In this document: positions 37,688 through 46,757 of the stretch, in pieces | Layout of the letters: the number at the start of each line of letters is the position of its first letter | How positions within the stretch are numbered: position 1 is the stretch's first letter | Origin: Burkholderiales bacterium | GTDB lineage: Bacteria > Pseudomonadota > Gammaproteobacteria > Burkholderiales > Burkholderiaceae_C | Assembly (NCBI GenBank): GCA_947372465.1 | Contig: CANBTT010000015.1 | Coordinates: 1-60,814 of the forward strand | Direction of reading: 5' to 3' | Length of the DNA: 60,814 bases | Notes under the pieces: generated by a model | What the model was told of the DNA's origin: nothing | What the model saw: only the letters and a program-made list of their open reading frames with translations | Database searches by the model: none | Made by a program: the position numbers and the translations under genes

Positions 37688-38074
37688 TCAAACCTTTTGT
37701 CGTTTGAAAGCATCCAGTCGAGCATTCAGCTCATCGACCGAATGCCGCAAAGCATCAATGCGCACTTTATATTCTTCACTCCATTTATCGGCATTGAAGA
37801 GAGCAACTTTAGGCTCAAGGGCATCGCTTTCGTTTTCTGAAGATACACTGGGTGAATGCATGAGCACAATGGCACCTTCATCGCCATCGAGTAAATCGGT
37901 GCGAATTTGTTCAACCGCGACCTCGATGTCGACCAAGGTCTTCTCAAGCGCGTGAACATGTGCACCGTCTCTCGCCTGAACGGCGTCAATGTGCGCGGGC
38001 TCGCCCAAGGGATTTGCAAAGGAAGGTGGAACCGCATGGCCATCATCCTTGTGCTCGTGGGTTCCCGTGTTCAT
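37688..38074 (-). CDS. small coiled-coil protein of unknown function
   Basis: A 128-residue soluble acidic protein that I do not recognise. The first 30 residues are His- and Pro-containing (THEHKDDGHAVPPSF); the rest is predicted helix with two heptad stretches (HALEKTLVDIEVAVEQIRTD and KVRIDALRHSVDELNARLDA) separated by a loop. It sits between the DamX-like gene (115 bases upstream) and the membrane coiled-coil gene (106 bases downstream) on the same strand, so it probably belongs to the same functional group. Confidence 0.65.
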   Translation of the reverse strand: MNTGTHEHKDDGHAVPPSFANPLGEPAHIDAVQARDGAHVHALEKTLVDIEVAVEQIRTDLLDGDEGAIVLMHSPSVSSENESDALEPKVALFNADKWSEEYKVRIDALRHSVDELNARLDAFKRQKV

Positions 38075-38189
38075 CCTGTTTTTCCTTTGTCTTGATCAAT
38101 AAAGCATCGGCTCGTACACACCCAACTTTAACACCTGCTGGGGCACACAAAACGCTAGAACCCCGCCAGCGCCCCCCAACTTCTGAGCT

Positions 38190-39947
38190 TCAATTGCCTT
38201 TGAACTGGGCTTTCAAAGACTTGGAGGACCTTAGCCAAGCACCGGACAGGCCTGGGGTGCTGCCCATCATGGACTGCGCCTCTTCTTTTGAGTCCATCGG
38301 GCCTTTGATCAAAATGTAGTAGGTTTTGCCAGACGTGGGGTTCTTGGTGAAGAGGAGCTTGGCGCCCTCAAACGCAGCCTGGGAGGACTTGAGAGACAAA
38401 AGATCGGCCTTGCTGGGCATGGCCGCCAATTGAAGCACCCAAGATTTCTCGGGCAAGGCGTTGACCCATTCCAAATCGGATCTAGGGATGACAGCAGACG
38501 CATTCGACCCATCGGCCTGCGCACTTTGCTGGGGCGACCTCTCAGGTGCTCGCCCCTTTTCTTTGAGGGGCTCCTTGATGAGCTCCTTGGTTTCCTTCAG
38601 CTCTTTGTTCGCGCCCTTTGAAGGCACAACTGGTGTGGTGTCTTTCAGGATGGGGATTTTCAAGGGCTCCTCTTTGACCATGGCTTTGCCCGTGGGCATG
38701 GGCATGGGCAGCGTTTTGCTGTCAGGCGTCTGCATTGGGGTGGGTGCAGTCTGCAGCTTTTGGGCCTCGGGTTTGATGGCCGCCTGGCTCTCCTCTTTTG
38801 ACTTGGCTTTGTCCTTGATCTCTTGAGCGCTCAACACCGCCTCTTTTTCAGGAATCAAGGAGTCGTCCAATTTGATGGCGCTCTTGGTGCTGCTGGACAT
38901 GCCGACTGTTGGCTGCTTGTCGCGAGAACTCAGCTCCTCTTTGTCTTGAGCATCTTTGGCCAAGGTGTCTTGCTCGCCACCCAAGGGGGCGTCACCGGAG
39001 GGCTTTTCTTGAGATTTTTTCTCCCATTTGGGGCCTTCCAAATAGTCCTTCATGCTGTCCATTTCTTGCAGGATGCGGTCCTTGTAGACAGCACCCAAGA
39101 CACCCATCGAGATCAACAAGCCAAGGAGCAGCCCCCAGCCCAGAAAACTTGCTTTGGGGCTGACAGGCGGCTCGCTTGCAAGGGAAACTGTTGAGCTCAA
39201 CTCCTCTTTTTCCAATTGCTCCTGCACGGAGCGCACGGCAGCCATCAACTCCTCTTCCGACAAAACAGGGTCCGATTTGCCCACACCAAGCCTCTCACTG
39301 GGCGCATCAAAAGCGCTGGACTTGTCGCCAAGAGGACTTTGATTGAGAAAGTCATCGCTTTCGTTGGTGCCCAAAAGGGACTTCTGACGGGCTTTGAAAT
39401 CTTTGGCACTCATCACCTGCGCTTGCTCGGGTTTGTTCCAAGCTTGAGCGTGCGAAAAGCTCGGCGCTTGCGAAGGGTGCTCGCTTTCAAGCACCCATTG
39501 AACCAAGTTTTTCCCAAAGGACTGGAGTTTTTTCTCATAAGGTTCGCGCTTGTTGAAAATCAGCACCACAAACAAATTGCTGGCGGGCAAACCATTGATC
39601 AAGCGGGCCAAGAGTTGCAACTCAAAGTCTTGAATGAACTGCGTGTCTGGAAAAATCAAAAAGCGCTTTTGCGGTGTTTTGATGGTTTTGTCCAGCGCCT
39701 CATCCAAGGTCAACTCGGACAAAATTTGATTGAAACGTTGCACGAGTTTTTCTGCATCGGCGGACAAGCACAGGTCCACCTGCGCATTGGGATCGGTCTT
39801 CAGGTGCTCGTAGATTTTCCTGGCGTAAAAGGCCAAGGCCACTTCATCTTCCCCCAAAATGGCCAAATTCAAGTCCCCCGCGCTCAAGGACTTGAGCATC
39901 ATCTCCAAACGAAGCTTGTCACTGGGGCTTTGGAAAAAATCGGTCAA
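38190..39947 (-). CDS. DamX-like SPOR-domain protein
   Basis: A 585-residue bitopic protein. Residues 1-165 look like an AAA/ExeA-type fold without a P-loop: the place of Walker A reads LAILGEDEVALAFYARKI, with no GKT/S, though a Walker-B-like strand (KRFLIFPDTQFI) remains. A transmembrane helix is at about 266-290 (GWGLLLGLLISMGVLGAVY), a charged low-complexity linker follows, and the last 85 residues form a SPOR-like domain (SWVLQLAAMPSKADLLSL, TYYILIKGPMDSKEEAQSMM) that would bind denuded peptidoglycan at septa or poles. The order is that of DamX. It starts 45 bases after flhB, on the same strand. Confidence 0.75.
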   Translation of the reverse strand: MTDFFQSPSDKLRLEMMLKSLSAGDLNLAILGEDEVALAFYARKIYEHLKTDPNAQVDLCLSADAEKLVQRFNQILSELTLDEALDKTIKTPQKRFLIFPDTQFIQDFELQLLARLINGLPASNLFVVLIFNKREPYEKKLQSFGKNLVQWVLESEHPSQAPSFSHAQAWNKPEQAQVMSAKDFKARQKSLLGTNESDDFLNQSPLGDKSSAFDAPSERLGVGKSDPVLSEEELMAAVRSVQEQLEKEELSSTVSLASEPPVSPKASFLGWGLLLGLLISMGVLGAVYKDRILQEMDSMKDYLEGPKWEKKSQEKPSGDAPLGGEQDTLAKDAQDKEELSSRDKQPTVGMSSSTKSAIKLDDSLIPEKEAVLSAQEIKDKAKSKEESQAAIKPEAQKLQTAPTPMQTPDSKTLPMPMPTGKAMVKEEPLKIPILKDTTPVVPSKGANKELKETKELIKEPLKEKGRAPERSPQQSAQADGSNASAVIPRSDLEWVNALPEKSWVLQLAAMPSKADLLSLKSSQAAFEGAKLLFTKNPTSGKTYYILIKGPMDSKEEAQSMMGSTPGLSGAWLRSSKSLKAQFKGN

Positions 39948-39992
39948 TTCGAGGCCTTCAAAAAATAAGTCAAGGGATTAAAAAAACTGGGC

Positions 39993-41150
39993 TCATGCCA
40001 CTGGATTGTCCATCAAGTAGCCATTTTCATCAAAACGCATATTCTCCGGTATTTTGGGCTTGGGCTTTACAAATCTTGAGGACTTGGAATACGCATCGTT
40101 CAAGCTGAAGACATAAGCAATGACCTGAGCCACCGCATGGTACAACTCCTCAGGAATGATCGTCTCAAGCTTGGTCGTGAAATACAAGGCTCTGGCCAAC
40201 TCGGGGGCTTCAAAAATCTCAACCCCCTCCTCCTTTGCGATTTCCCTGATCTTTCTGGCCAATTCGTCGGCTCCTTTGGCGATCAAAATAGGCGCGCCAT
40301 CTGAAGTGGGATCGTACTGCAAAGCCACCGCAAAGTGCTGAGGGTTGGTGATCACCACATCGGCATCCTTGACCTTGCTCATCATTTTGTTGTTCGCCAT
40401 CTCTCGTTGGCGACGGCGAATTTGCGCCTTGATCTCGGGTCGACCCTCAGAGTCCTTCATCTCGTCTTTGACCTCTTGCTTGGTCATTTTGAGTTTTTTG
40501 TTGACCTGATAGATTTGAAGCGGCACATCCAATAGTGCTATGAAGACCAGCCCCATGCTCATCCAAAAACAGGCATCCACAATCATGCCGCCTGCTTGCT
40601 TGACCGCCAAATTCAAATCCATGCGGTTCAAATTTAAAAGCGCCTCCATGTTGTGCATGACGGTGAAGAACAAGATGACGGTCACGATGGAGAACTTTAA
40701 AATGGATTTTCCAAGCTCAATGAGCGCCTTGATGCCAAAAATTCTGGCCAAACCACTCATCGGGTTCAGCTTACCGAAGTTGGGCATCAAGAGTTTGGCT
40801 GAGAAAATAAACCCTCCGGTCAATCCAGTGGACAAAATCGCAAGCACTGCCAAGGTGATCATGATGGGGAAGATGATCACATAGCCATCGAACACACTTT
40901 GGGCAAAAATGGCGGGCAGCAACTCTGCTTTGTCCATGACTTTGCGATCAAATTGGAGTTGGTAGACAAACAGTTGGCCGAGTTTGTCAAACATCCACTG
41001 CCCAGAGAAAGTGAAAAACATTGTGGCGGTCACCAACAAGACAGCCGTGTTGAGCTCGACCGATCTTGCGATCTGTCCCTCTTCGCGCGCCTTCTCAAGG
41101 CGCCTGGCCGTCGGCTCTTCCGTTCGTTCTGATGAACTTTCTTCAGACAT
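39993..41150 (-). CDS. flhB: flagellar export switch protein FlhB
   Basis: A 385-residue inner-membrane protein of the type III export gate with four transmembrane helices and a cytosolic autocleaving domain that switches substrate class from hook to filament. The N-terminus SERTEEPTARRLEKAREEGQ is diagnostic. The cleavage site, NPTH in most homologues, reads N269-P270-Q271-H272 here; Asn and Pro needed for cleavage and the His are kept. It follows fliR by 51 bases and precedes the DamX-like gene. Confidence 0.96.
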   Translation of the reverse strand: MSEESSSERTEEPTARRLEKAREEGQIARSVELNTAVLLVTATMFFTFSGQWMFDKLGQLFVYQLQFDRKVMDKAELLPAIFAQSVFDGYVIIFPIMITLAVLAILSTGLTGGFIFSAKLLMPNFGKLNPMSGLARIFGIKALIELGKSILKFSIVTVILFFTVMHNMEALLNLNRMDLNLAVKQAGGMIVDACFWMSMGLVFIALLDVPLQIYQVNKKLKMTKQEVKDEMKDSEGRPEIKAQIRRRQREMANNKMMSKVKDADVVITNPQHFAVALQYDPTSDGAPILIAKGADELARKIREIAKEEGVEIFEAPELARALYFTTKLETIIPEELYHAVAQVIAYVFSLNDAYSKSSRFVKPKPKIPENMRFDENGYLMDNPVA

Positions 41151-41201
41151 GGTTTGCCTGCACTCCTCTTAGGCTGAATTCAAACTGTAAAGCCATTTCT
41201 T

Positions 41202-41990
41202 TCATGGATGCATCAAGACCCGCATTTCGTTGAAGGTCTGCACCCATAACCAATCAATCCTGGACAAAATGCTCGGGATGGCCAGCCACAGCACCAAAAA
41301 ACCAGTGAACATCATCGCAGGAAAGCCCACCGAGAAAATATTCAAGCTCGGAGCGGCTCGCGTCACAAACCCCAAGCCCACGTTCACAAAGAGGAGCGTG
41401 ATCATGACGGGCAAAGACACCAGCACCGAGCCCACATAGACAATGGAGCTCCAAGAAATGATCTTGCCCATCAAATCTTGACTGAACATGGTTTTACCGA
41501 TGGGAAAATATTGAAACGAGTCGAGCAAAATACCAAACACAATCAAGTCCCCACCCGTTGAGACAAAAATCAAGGTGCCCAAAATCGTAAAGAATTGTGA
41601 GGTCAAGGGCACACTGCCAAGCGTGGGGTCAATCATGTTGGCAATGGACAGGCCCATGGAGTTCGACACCGCTTGGCCTGCGACCACGACGGAGGCTGTG
41701 GCCAATTGCATGATGAGGGCCATGGTAAAGCCAATGAAGAGTTGATTGAAAATCTCTCTCAAACCCTCAACGGTCAATGGATCGATCTTTGGCAAATCCA
41801 GTCTCAATTGCAAAACCAAAAAAATGGTCAGCACCAAGGCCAAGGTGATTCTCACGCGCAAATTGACGGCGCGAATGGAGTAAATGGAGGCAAAGGTCAA
41901 GAAGGCTGAAATGCGCAGCAAGGGCCAAATCAGTGAATAGAACTGATCGACCAAATTGGCTGCGAGTAAATTCATGGGCTTTGGGCTCAA
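41202..41990 (-). CDS. fliR: flagellar export gate protein FliR
   Basis: A 262-residue polytopic membrane protein that forms the core gate complex with FliP and FliQ. Hydrophobic helices cover most of the length; recognisable are WPLLRISAFLTFASIYS and QLFIGFTMALIMQL. Its ATG overlaps the fliQ stop (ATGA), so the two are translationally coupled. The length is normal for the family. Confidence 0.93.
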   Translation of the reverse strand: MSPKPMNLLAANLVDQFYSLIWPLLRISAFLTFASIYSIRAVNLRVRITLALVLTIFLVLQLRLDLPKIDPLTVEGLREIFNQLFIGFTMALIMQLATASVVVAGQAVSNSMGLSIANMIDPTLGSVPLTSQFFTILGTLIFVSTGGDLIVFGILLDSFQYFPIGKTMFSQDLMGKIISWSSIVYVGSVLVSLPVMITLLFVNVGLGFVTRAAPSLNIFSVGFPAMMFTGFLVLWLAIPSILSRIDWLWVQTFNEMRVLMHP

Positions 41991-42256
41991 CCAAAAAGCG
42001 TCGGGATGCGACCAAAGAGCACCCTGGTGTAGTCCACCAAGGTGTTGATCATCCAGCCACCAAAGACACTGAGTGTGATACCGAGCGCCACCAATTTAGG
42101 AATGAAGCTCAAGGTTTGCTCGTTGATGGACGTTGCCGCTTGGAAGATACCCACCAAAAGGCCCACCACCAAGGCGATCCCTAGCAAAGGCGCACAAATG
42201 AGCATGGTCATCCAAAGCGCTTGTCGACCCAAATCCACCACCATGGCTGTATCCAT
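41987..42256 (-). CDS. fliQ: flagellar export gate protein FliQ
   Basis: An 89-residue protein with two transmembrane helices (TMLICAPLLGIALVVGLLVG and LVALGITLSVFGGWMINTLV), separated by the conserved QAATSINEQTLSFIPK loop. The frame is open 13 codons further upstream, but MDTAMVVDLGRQALW is the family start. It lies between fliP and fliR in the standard order. Confidence 0.94.
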   Translation of the reverse strand: MDTAMVVDLGRQALWMTMLICAPLLGIALVVGLLVGIFQAATSINEQTLSFIPKLVALGITLSVFGGWMINTLVDYTRVLFGRIPTLFG

Positions 42257-42306
42257 AAAGACCTCTTGAATAATGTAGGCTTGTTGACTGAACAAGCGCC
42301 AACGAC

Positions 42307-43182
42307 CTATTTAAAAATAAAACTCGACGCCAAAGACCCCATCAACAGCGTCCAACCATCCACGAGCACAAAAAGCATCAATTTAAAGGGCATGGAGATG
42401 ATCATGGGAGACAACATCATCATGCCCATCGACATCAACACACTGGCCACCACCAAATCGATGACCACAAAAGGGATGTAGATCATGAAACCGATCATGA
42501 AAGCACTTTTGAGCTCCGATGTGATGAAGGCGGGCATCAAGGTCGTGAAAGGCACATCGTCTGCACTCACCACATCGCGCTTTTGAGCGATCTGCATGAA
42601 CATGGTGATGTCGTCCTCACGCGTTTGAAGCATCATGAATTGGCGCACGGGTGCTTCGGCCTTGGCAAGGGCCTTTTCAAACGACAGTTTCTCGTTCATG
42701 TAAGGTGAGAGCGCGTTTTGATAAATGTCATCAAAAACAGGCGACATGATGAAAAAAGTCAAAAAAAGTGCCAGGCCCACCAAAACGGTGTTGGGGGGGG
42801 TTTGACCGGTGCCTAGGGCTTGCCTGAGGAGTGACAAAACGATGATGATGCGCACAAAGGAGGTCATCATCAGCAGCATCGAGGGCAAGAGCGTGAGCGT
42901 TGTCATCAAGGCCAAGAGTTGCAAACTCAGGCTGTACTGCTGCCCGTTCTTGCCTCCCGTCACATTGACCATGGGGATGCCTTGGGCCAGCGCAGTTTGC
43001 GTGACACCCACCAAAAGAGCCACCAAGCCCAAACCCAACACCATGTGCATCACGCCTTTGGACCAACGGCGGTCTTCTTGGGCTTCAGAGCTGTGAAAAT
43101 TTTTGACCGCGTCCATGGACAAGCGCCTTTGATCAAAGCCTTGTTGTGCCCTTTGCGCAAGCTTAGAAAAAAATGAGCTCAT
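42307..43182 (-). CDS. fliP: flagellar export gate protein FliP
   Basis: A 291-residue protein of the export gate. It has the conserved [19 protein letters not shown]-type block (here [20 protein letters not shown]), [20 protein letters not shown] and [20 protein letters not shown]. An N-terminal extension of about 45 residues precedes the signal-like helix, longer than in the usual 245-250 residue FliP. The ATG overlapping the fliO stop (ATGA) nevertheless supports this start. Confidence 0.94.
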   Translation of the reverse strand: MSSFFSKLAQRAQQGFDQRRLSMDAVKNFHSSEAQEDRRWSKGVMHMVLGLGLVALLVGVTQTALAQGIPMVNVTGGKNGQQYSLSLQLLALMTTLTLLPSMLLMMTSFVRIIIVLSLLRQALGTGQTPPNTVLVGLALFLTFFIMSPVFDDIYQNALSPYMNEKLSFEKALAKAEAPVRQFMMLQTREDDITMFMQIAQKRDVVSADDVPFTTLMPAFITSELKSAFMIGFMIYIPFVVIDLVVASVLMSMGMMMLSPMIISMPFKLMLFVLVDGWTLLMGSLASSFIFK

Positions 43183-43592
43183 GGCTTTGATGTGCTTTCG
43201 TGATGAAGTGTAAAAGGGAGGTCGCCCACTGAACCCGACGAAGCTGGCGCACGGGCTTTGATCAAGGCGTCTGGGGCGCTTGGCATGTCAGGTTCTGTCG
43301 CCTCGCTTGCACGCGCGAGCTTGTCGACTTGAGCGGGCAACTGCCAGGCGTGAAGGGTTCGGATGTCTTGCGTGCTCATGCTCAGCAGCATTCTTTGGTC
43401 ATCGACTTGAACCAACATCATTTTGTTTTTCAGCCCCATTGGATAAACTTCTAAAATCTGTATCTTTTTATCCAAGTGTTTTGCAAAAGGCGTGCCCCTT
43501 TTTTTATTGAGCCACCATAAAAAGGCGCCAAGAAGGCCAAAAACCCACAGGGCACTGACAGCGTAGCGAGCCAATTCGTTCGACTCAAGCAT
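43179..43592 (-). CDS. fliO: flagellar export-gate assembly protein FliO
   Basis: A 137-residue bitopic protein. One transmembrane helix near the N-terminus ([19 protein letters not shown]) is followed by a cytosolic domain of FliO type ([31 protein letters not shown]) and a variable tail. FliO helps assemble the FliP ring. It opens this operon here; the fliL, fliM and fliN genes that normally precede it are not present. Confidence 0.88.
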   Translation of the reverse strand: MLESNELARYAVSALWVFGLLGAFLWWLNKKRGTPFAKHLDKKIQILEVYPMGLKNKMMLVQVDDQRMLLSMSTQDIRTLHAWQLPAQVDKLARASEATEPDMPSAPDALIKARAPASSGSVGDLPFTLHHESTSKP

Positions 43593-43825
43593 TGCAGCCT
43601 CCTAAAGTCTGCCTAAAGAGCACAAAATCACAGTATCCTTGAGGAAAACAAGCAAGTGAACAAAACAAAACAAATCCTAAAACAAGGCCATAGTTGAGTA
43701 AAAATAGGCGCTTGAAAGACAAAGAGGCCCCACGCCAAAGAGCGTGTCTTAAAAAGTGGGTTTGAACAAGCACCATTTTTTTGAGATCTGATTTAAACGG
43801 CATTATCGCGCACGAGACCTAGAAG

Positions 43826-44272
43826 ATGAAAATTTTTACACATTTGAGCAAGCAAATTCTGCGCAATTGCCTGGTTTACAGGCACTTTTTGATCCTAACA
43901 GGCCTAATTGCCTGTTTTCAAGCGCAAGCGCTCGATTGGCAATCCATGGGACTGATGGATTTGGGGGTGTACTACATTGACCGAGACACCATCACGAGCC
44001 CCGTGAGTGGCAACAAACACATTCGTCAAGTTTGGAGCATGCTCGACTACAGGGAGCCACAAAAGAACGCTTTGGGCAAAACTTATCGCTCAACCCGCTC
44101 TTTGATTGAAATCGATTGCGAAAACAACCGCACCAAAACCGTCTCCCTGTCCTTTCACGCTGGGCCTAAGCTCACGGGTGACGTCTTGTCCAGTGAAGGC
44201 GTCATTGGCCCTTGGCAGGCCATCCCGCCACAGACCCCATTGGTTCACATCAAAAAATCGATTTGTCCCTAA
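43826..44272 (+). CDS. exported protein resembling surface-adhesin protein E domain
   Basis: A 148-residue secreted or periplasmic protein with signal FLILTGLIACFQAQA. The mature chain follows the pattern of the adhesin-E type small domain: a YYIDRDTIT strand, HIRQVWSMLDYREPQ, then SLIEIDCENNRTKTVSLSF and a C-terminal ICP, giving a likely Cys103-Cys147-type disulphide (two cysteines in the mature protein). Such proteins are common and mostly uncharacterised. It is divergent from the fliO operon. Confidence 0.6.
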   Translation: MKIFTHLSKQILRNCLVYRHFLILTGLIACFQAQALDWQSMGLMDLGVYYIDRDTITSPVSGNKHIRQVWSMLDYREPQKNALGKTYRSTRSLIEIDCENNRTKTVSLSFHAGPKLTGDVLSSEGVIGPWQAIPPQTPLVHIKKSICP

Positions 44273-44331
44273 ATCCTGAGAGCCTTTGCCAAGGGATCCT
44301 CCAGCCCATCCACCCATCAAAGCCAACGCCC

Positions 44332-45252
44332 ATGAGCCTTAAACCCCAAGAAGTCGCACCGCTGAACGCACTCAGGCGCCATGTGCTGTCGTGGTTGAGC
44401 GACGCCTTTCATGCACAGGAAACGGGTGGCCTGTCTTGGCACTGGAGTGCTTTTCGTGCGCGCAAAGCTTGGCAGCCCAGCAAAGAGGCCATTGAGCGCT
44501 TTTTGCTCTCCCACGAGCCCCTTGAGAGCGACTTGCTTGTCATTGGTGGGAGTGCGGGCTGGATGATGTCGTCCAAGTGGCTCAGTCGCTTTAACGCCGT
44601 CACCATCATCGACATCGACCCTTTGGCACGCCTGTTCTTTGCTTTGATTCACGGCAAAGCGCTCAAAGCAAGTGGTACGTCCTGGCACTTTGAGCGCCGA
44701 GACGCCTTGAAGGAGCTGCCCCAACTTCTCAAAGAGCATCCCAAAGCCTTGGTCTTTTTTGACAACGTCTTGGGACAACAATGCTTTCGACTCAAAGATG
44801 AGGAGCGGGTTGAAAGGCTTCTTGGGCAGCTCAAAAGAACCCTCCAAGGCAGAACTTGGGGCAGCATTCATGACGTGTACTCTGGCCCCATTGATGTGGC
44901 GTCGCCCCAAGGCAAAGCACCCCTTATCCGGCCCGAGCATATTTTGAGTTTTGACTGTCAATTTGGAGAAATGCTCTCCAAGGATGCACCGCTTGAACAC
45001 AAGACCAAGGCAGCGCGCTCAGCGCGTGCGCCAGAGTTTGAGGCCCAACCCAAACACATGGTCCTTGATGGCACAAAGACCAGCTTTGAAGAGGGCGCTC
45101 AAACCCTGTTGCAATCGGTCAATGCCAGTGGCGAATGGCAAGATCACTTGAGCGTTGAGGTGTTTGCCCCCGACACACCCAGCGTCATGATTCCTTGGTT
45201 TTTCAAACCCAATTACTGCCACTGGCTCCAAGCGGCCATGGTTGTGAATTAA
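44332..45252 (+). CDS. unknown protein with a methyltransferase-like nucleotide fold
   Basis: A 306-residue soluble protein I cannot name. Around residues 65-100 it reads ESDLLVIGGSAGWMMSSKWL then FNAVTIIDIDPLARLFFALI, which resembles motifs I and II of SAM-dependent methyltransferases (Gly-rich loop, then an acidic residue after a beta strand). A later KALVFFDNVLGQQCF could be motif IV. The frame is open from 44212, but that overlaps the preceding gene end; ATG 44332 is chosen. It lies 59 bases after the adhesin-E-like gene. Confidence 0.6.
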   Translation: MSLKPQEVAPLNALRRHVLSWLSDAFHAQETGGLSWHWSAFRARKAWQPSKEAIERFLLSHEPLESDLLVIGGSAGWMMSSKWLSRFNAVTIIDIDPLARLFFALIHGKALKASGTSWHFERRDALKELPQLLKEHPKALVFFDNVLGQQCFRLKDEERVERLLGQLKRTLQGRTWGSIHDVYSGPIDVASPQGKAPLIRPEHILSFDCQFGEMLSKDAPLEHKTKAARSARAPEFEAQPKHMVLDGTKTSFEEGAQTLLQSVNASGEWQDHLSVEVFAPDTPSVMIPWFFKPNYCHWLQAAMVVN

Positions 45253-45344
45253 TCACCTAGAGTTTCGAAGGCCATCCTTTTTTTCACAGTTTAGACATTA
45301 AACTCTTTCACAATTCATTTTTTCTAGGGCACGTCCCATCCACC

Positions 45345-46742
45345 ATGAACGACGAACTCCAAACCGATGTGTCCGCATTCAACGCTTCAGAGCACACCAT
45401 TTTGTGCGTGGATGACGATACAAATATTTTGTCTGCCCTCAAGCGCATGCTCAGTCTTGAGGGCTACGTGGTGAGCACAACAGAGAGTGCCCGCGAAGCC
45501 ATTGAGCTCTTGATCAACAACACCTACGATTTGATCATCACCGACCTTCGGATGCCTGAGATGGACGGCATTGCGCTATTAAAAGAGATCAAAGACCTTT
45601 ACCCGAGCATGACCCGTGTGATGTTGACAGGCAATGCCGATTTGGAAAGTGCCAAGGCCGCCATCAACGAGGGCCATGTTTATAAATATTTGAGCAAGCC
45701 TTGGGACGAGAGCGAAACCTTTGCGGTCATCCAAGAGGCCGTGTTGATGGCGCAAGAAAAAAGAAGCCAATCCGCCCTGAGTGAAACCGTGCTCACTTTA
45801 GAGAGTCGCATTCACGAATACTTCATCACGACCATCAAAATTTTCTCCAACTTGATGGAGCTTCGAGCACCCAAGCTCTTGATCCACTCCAAAAATGTGG
45901 CCTACCTTTCCAGCCAAGTTGCCAAGTTGATGGACTTGAGCGAAACCCAGGTTCAAGAGATCTACATCTCCGGCCTCTTGCACGACATTGGCAAAATTGG
46001 CTTCAGTGACAGACTTCTGCGCACCTTGAGCCACGATTTACCGCACAGCGATTTTGACCTCTACCGCAAACACGCCATGTTTGGCTTTGCCTGTTTAAAA
46101 AGCTTGGACCGCATGCAAAGCATTGCAAGCAACATCAAAGCTCACCACGAGCAATTGGACGGCCAAGGCTTCCCTGAGGGCCTCAAGGGCGATCAAATTC
46201 CCTTGGGCGCTCAAATACTGGGGATTGTTGAGACGTACTTTGAGTTGATGGAGGGCGAGCTCACAGGCAGCGCCATGACCTCGATGCAAGCCATCAAGGC
46301 CTTGTATGCACAAGGCGACGGCGCCTATGACCGGAAAATTCTCGATAAATTTTTGATCGCCGCAAAAAAAATGGCCGTGAATGTGGAGCAACAAATTGCT
46401 GCGCAACCCACCAACGCGTCAAAACCAGCTTCGCCCCCTGTCGCCAAAGCGCTGAGTGCACCAGCCCCCACAGACCCATCAAGCCCCAAAACAAGCAACT
46501 TTCGGCCCGGACGCGGTGAAGACCCTTTGCAAAAAGCCTTCACGTATAAAATTCTCGCCGCCTTGGTCAACACCTACGCTGGTGCAAAAATTGATGACCG
46601 CAGGGATGAGAAAAATGGATTCTTGTGGGTGTATTCTGGCTCTAAAAGAAGCGAAGACAATCAAAAACTTGACGATTGGTTGACAAAAAACGGCTTCATC
46701 TATGATGCCAAACTCAGTGGATGGTATTACCCGTTTGACTGA
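45345..46742 (+). CDS. response regulator with HD-GYP phosphodiesterase domain
   Basis: A 465-residue two-component output protein. The receiver domain (residues 17-130) has acidic DDD at 23-25, the phospho-acceptor Asp67 in DLIITDLRMPEMDG and Lys118. The HD-GYP domain (about 175-340) has H213-D214 in GLLHDIGKIGF and HHEQLDGQGFPEGL, with Phe for the middle residue of GYP. This class degrades cyclic di-GMP, which fits a place among motility genes. After a Pro/Ala-rich linker, residues about 400-465 form an extra small domain (NGFLWVYSGSKRSEDNQKL, DAKLSGWYYPFD) that I do not recognise. It is convergent with fliJ. Confidence 0.88.
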   Translation: MNDELQTDVSAFNASEHTILCVDDDTNILSALKRMLSLEGYVVSTTESAREAIELLINNTYDLIITDLRMPEMDGIALLKEIKDLYPSMTRVMLTGNADLESAKAAINEGHVYKYLSKPWDESETFAVIQEAVLMAQEKRSQSALSETVLTLESRIHEYFITTIKIFSNLMELRAPKLLIHSKNVAYLSSQVAKLMDLSETQVQEIYISGLLHDIGKIGFSDRLLRTLSHDLPHSDFDLYRKHAMFGFACLKSLDRMQSIASNIKAHHEQLDGQGFPEGLKGDQIPLGAQILGIVETYFELMEGELTGSAMTSMQAIKALYAQGDGAYDRKILDKFLIAAKKMAVNVEQQIAAQPTNASKPASPPVAKALSAPAPTDPSSPKTSNFRPGRGEDPLQKAFTYKILAALVNTYAGAKIDDRRDEKNGFLWVYSGSKRSEDNQKLDDWLTKNGFIYDAKLSGWYYPFD

Positions 46743-46757
46743 GCTTTGGTTTTCAAC

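Noticed and set aside
39216-39968. 250-codon plus-strand frame opposite the DamX-like gene
   Set aside because: It is antisense to a gene with SPOR and transmembrane features, and its own product shows no domain pattern.
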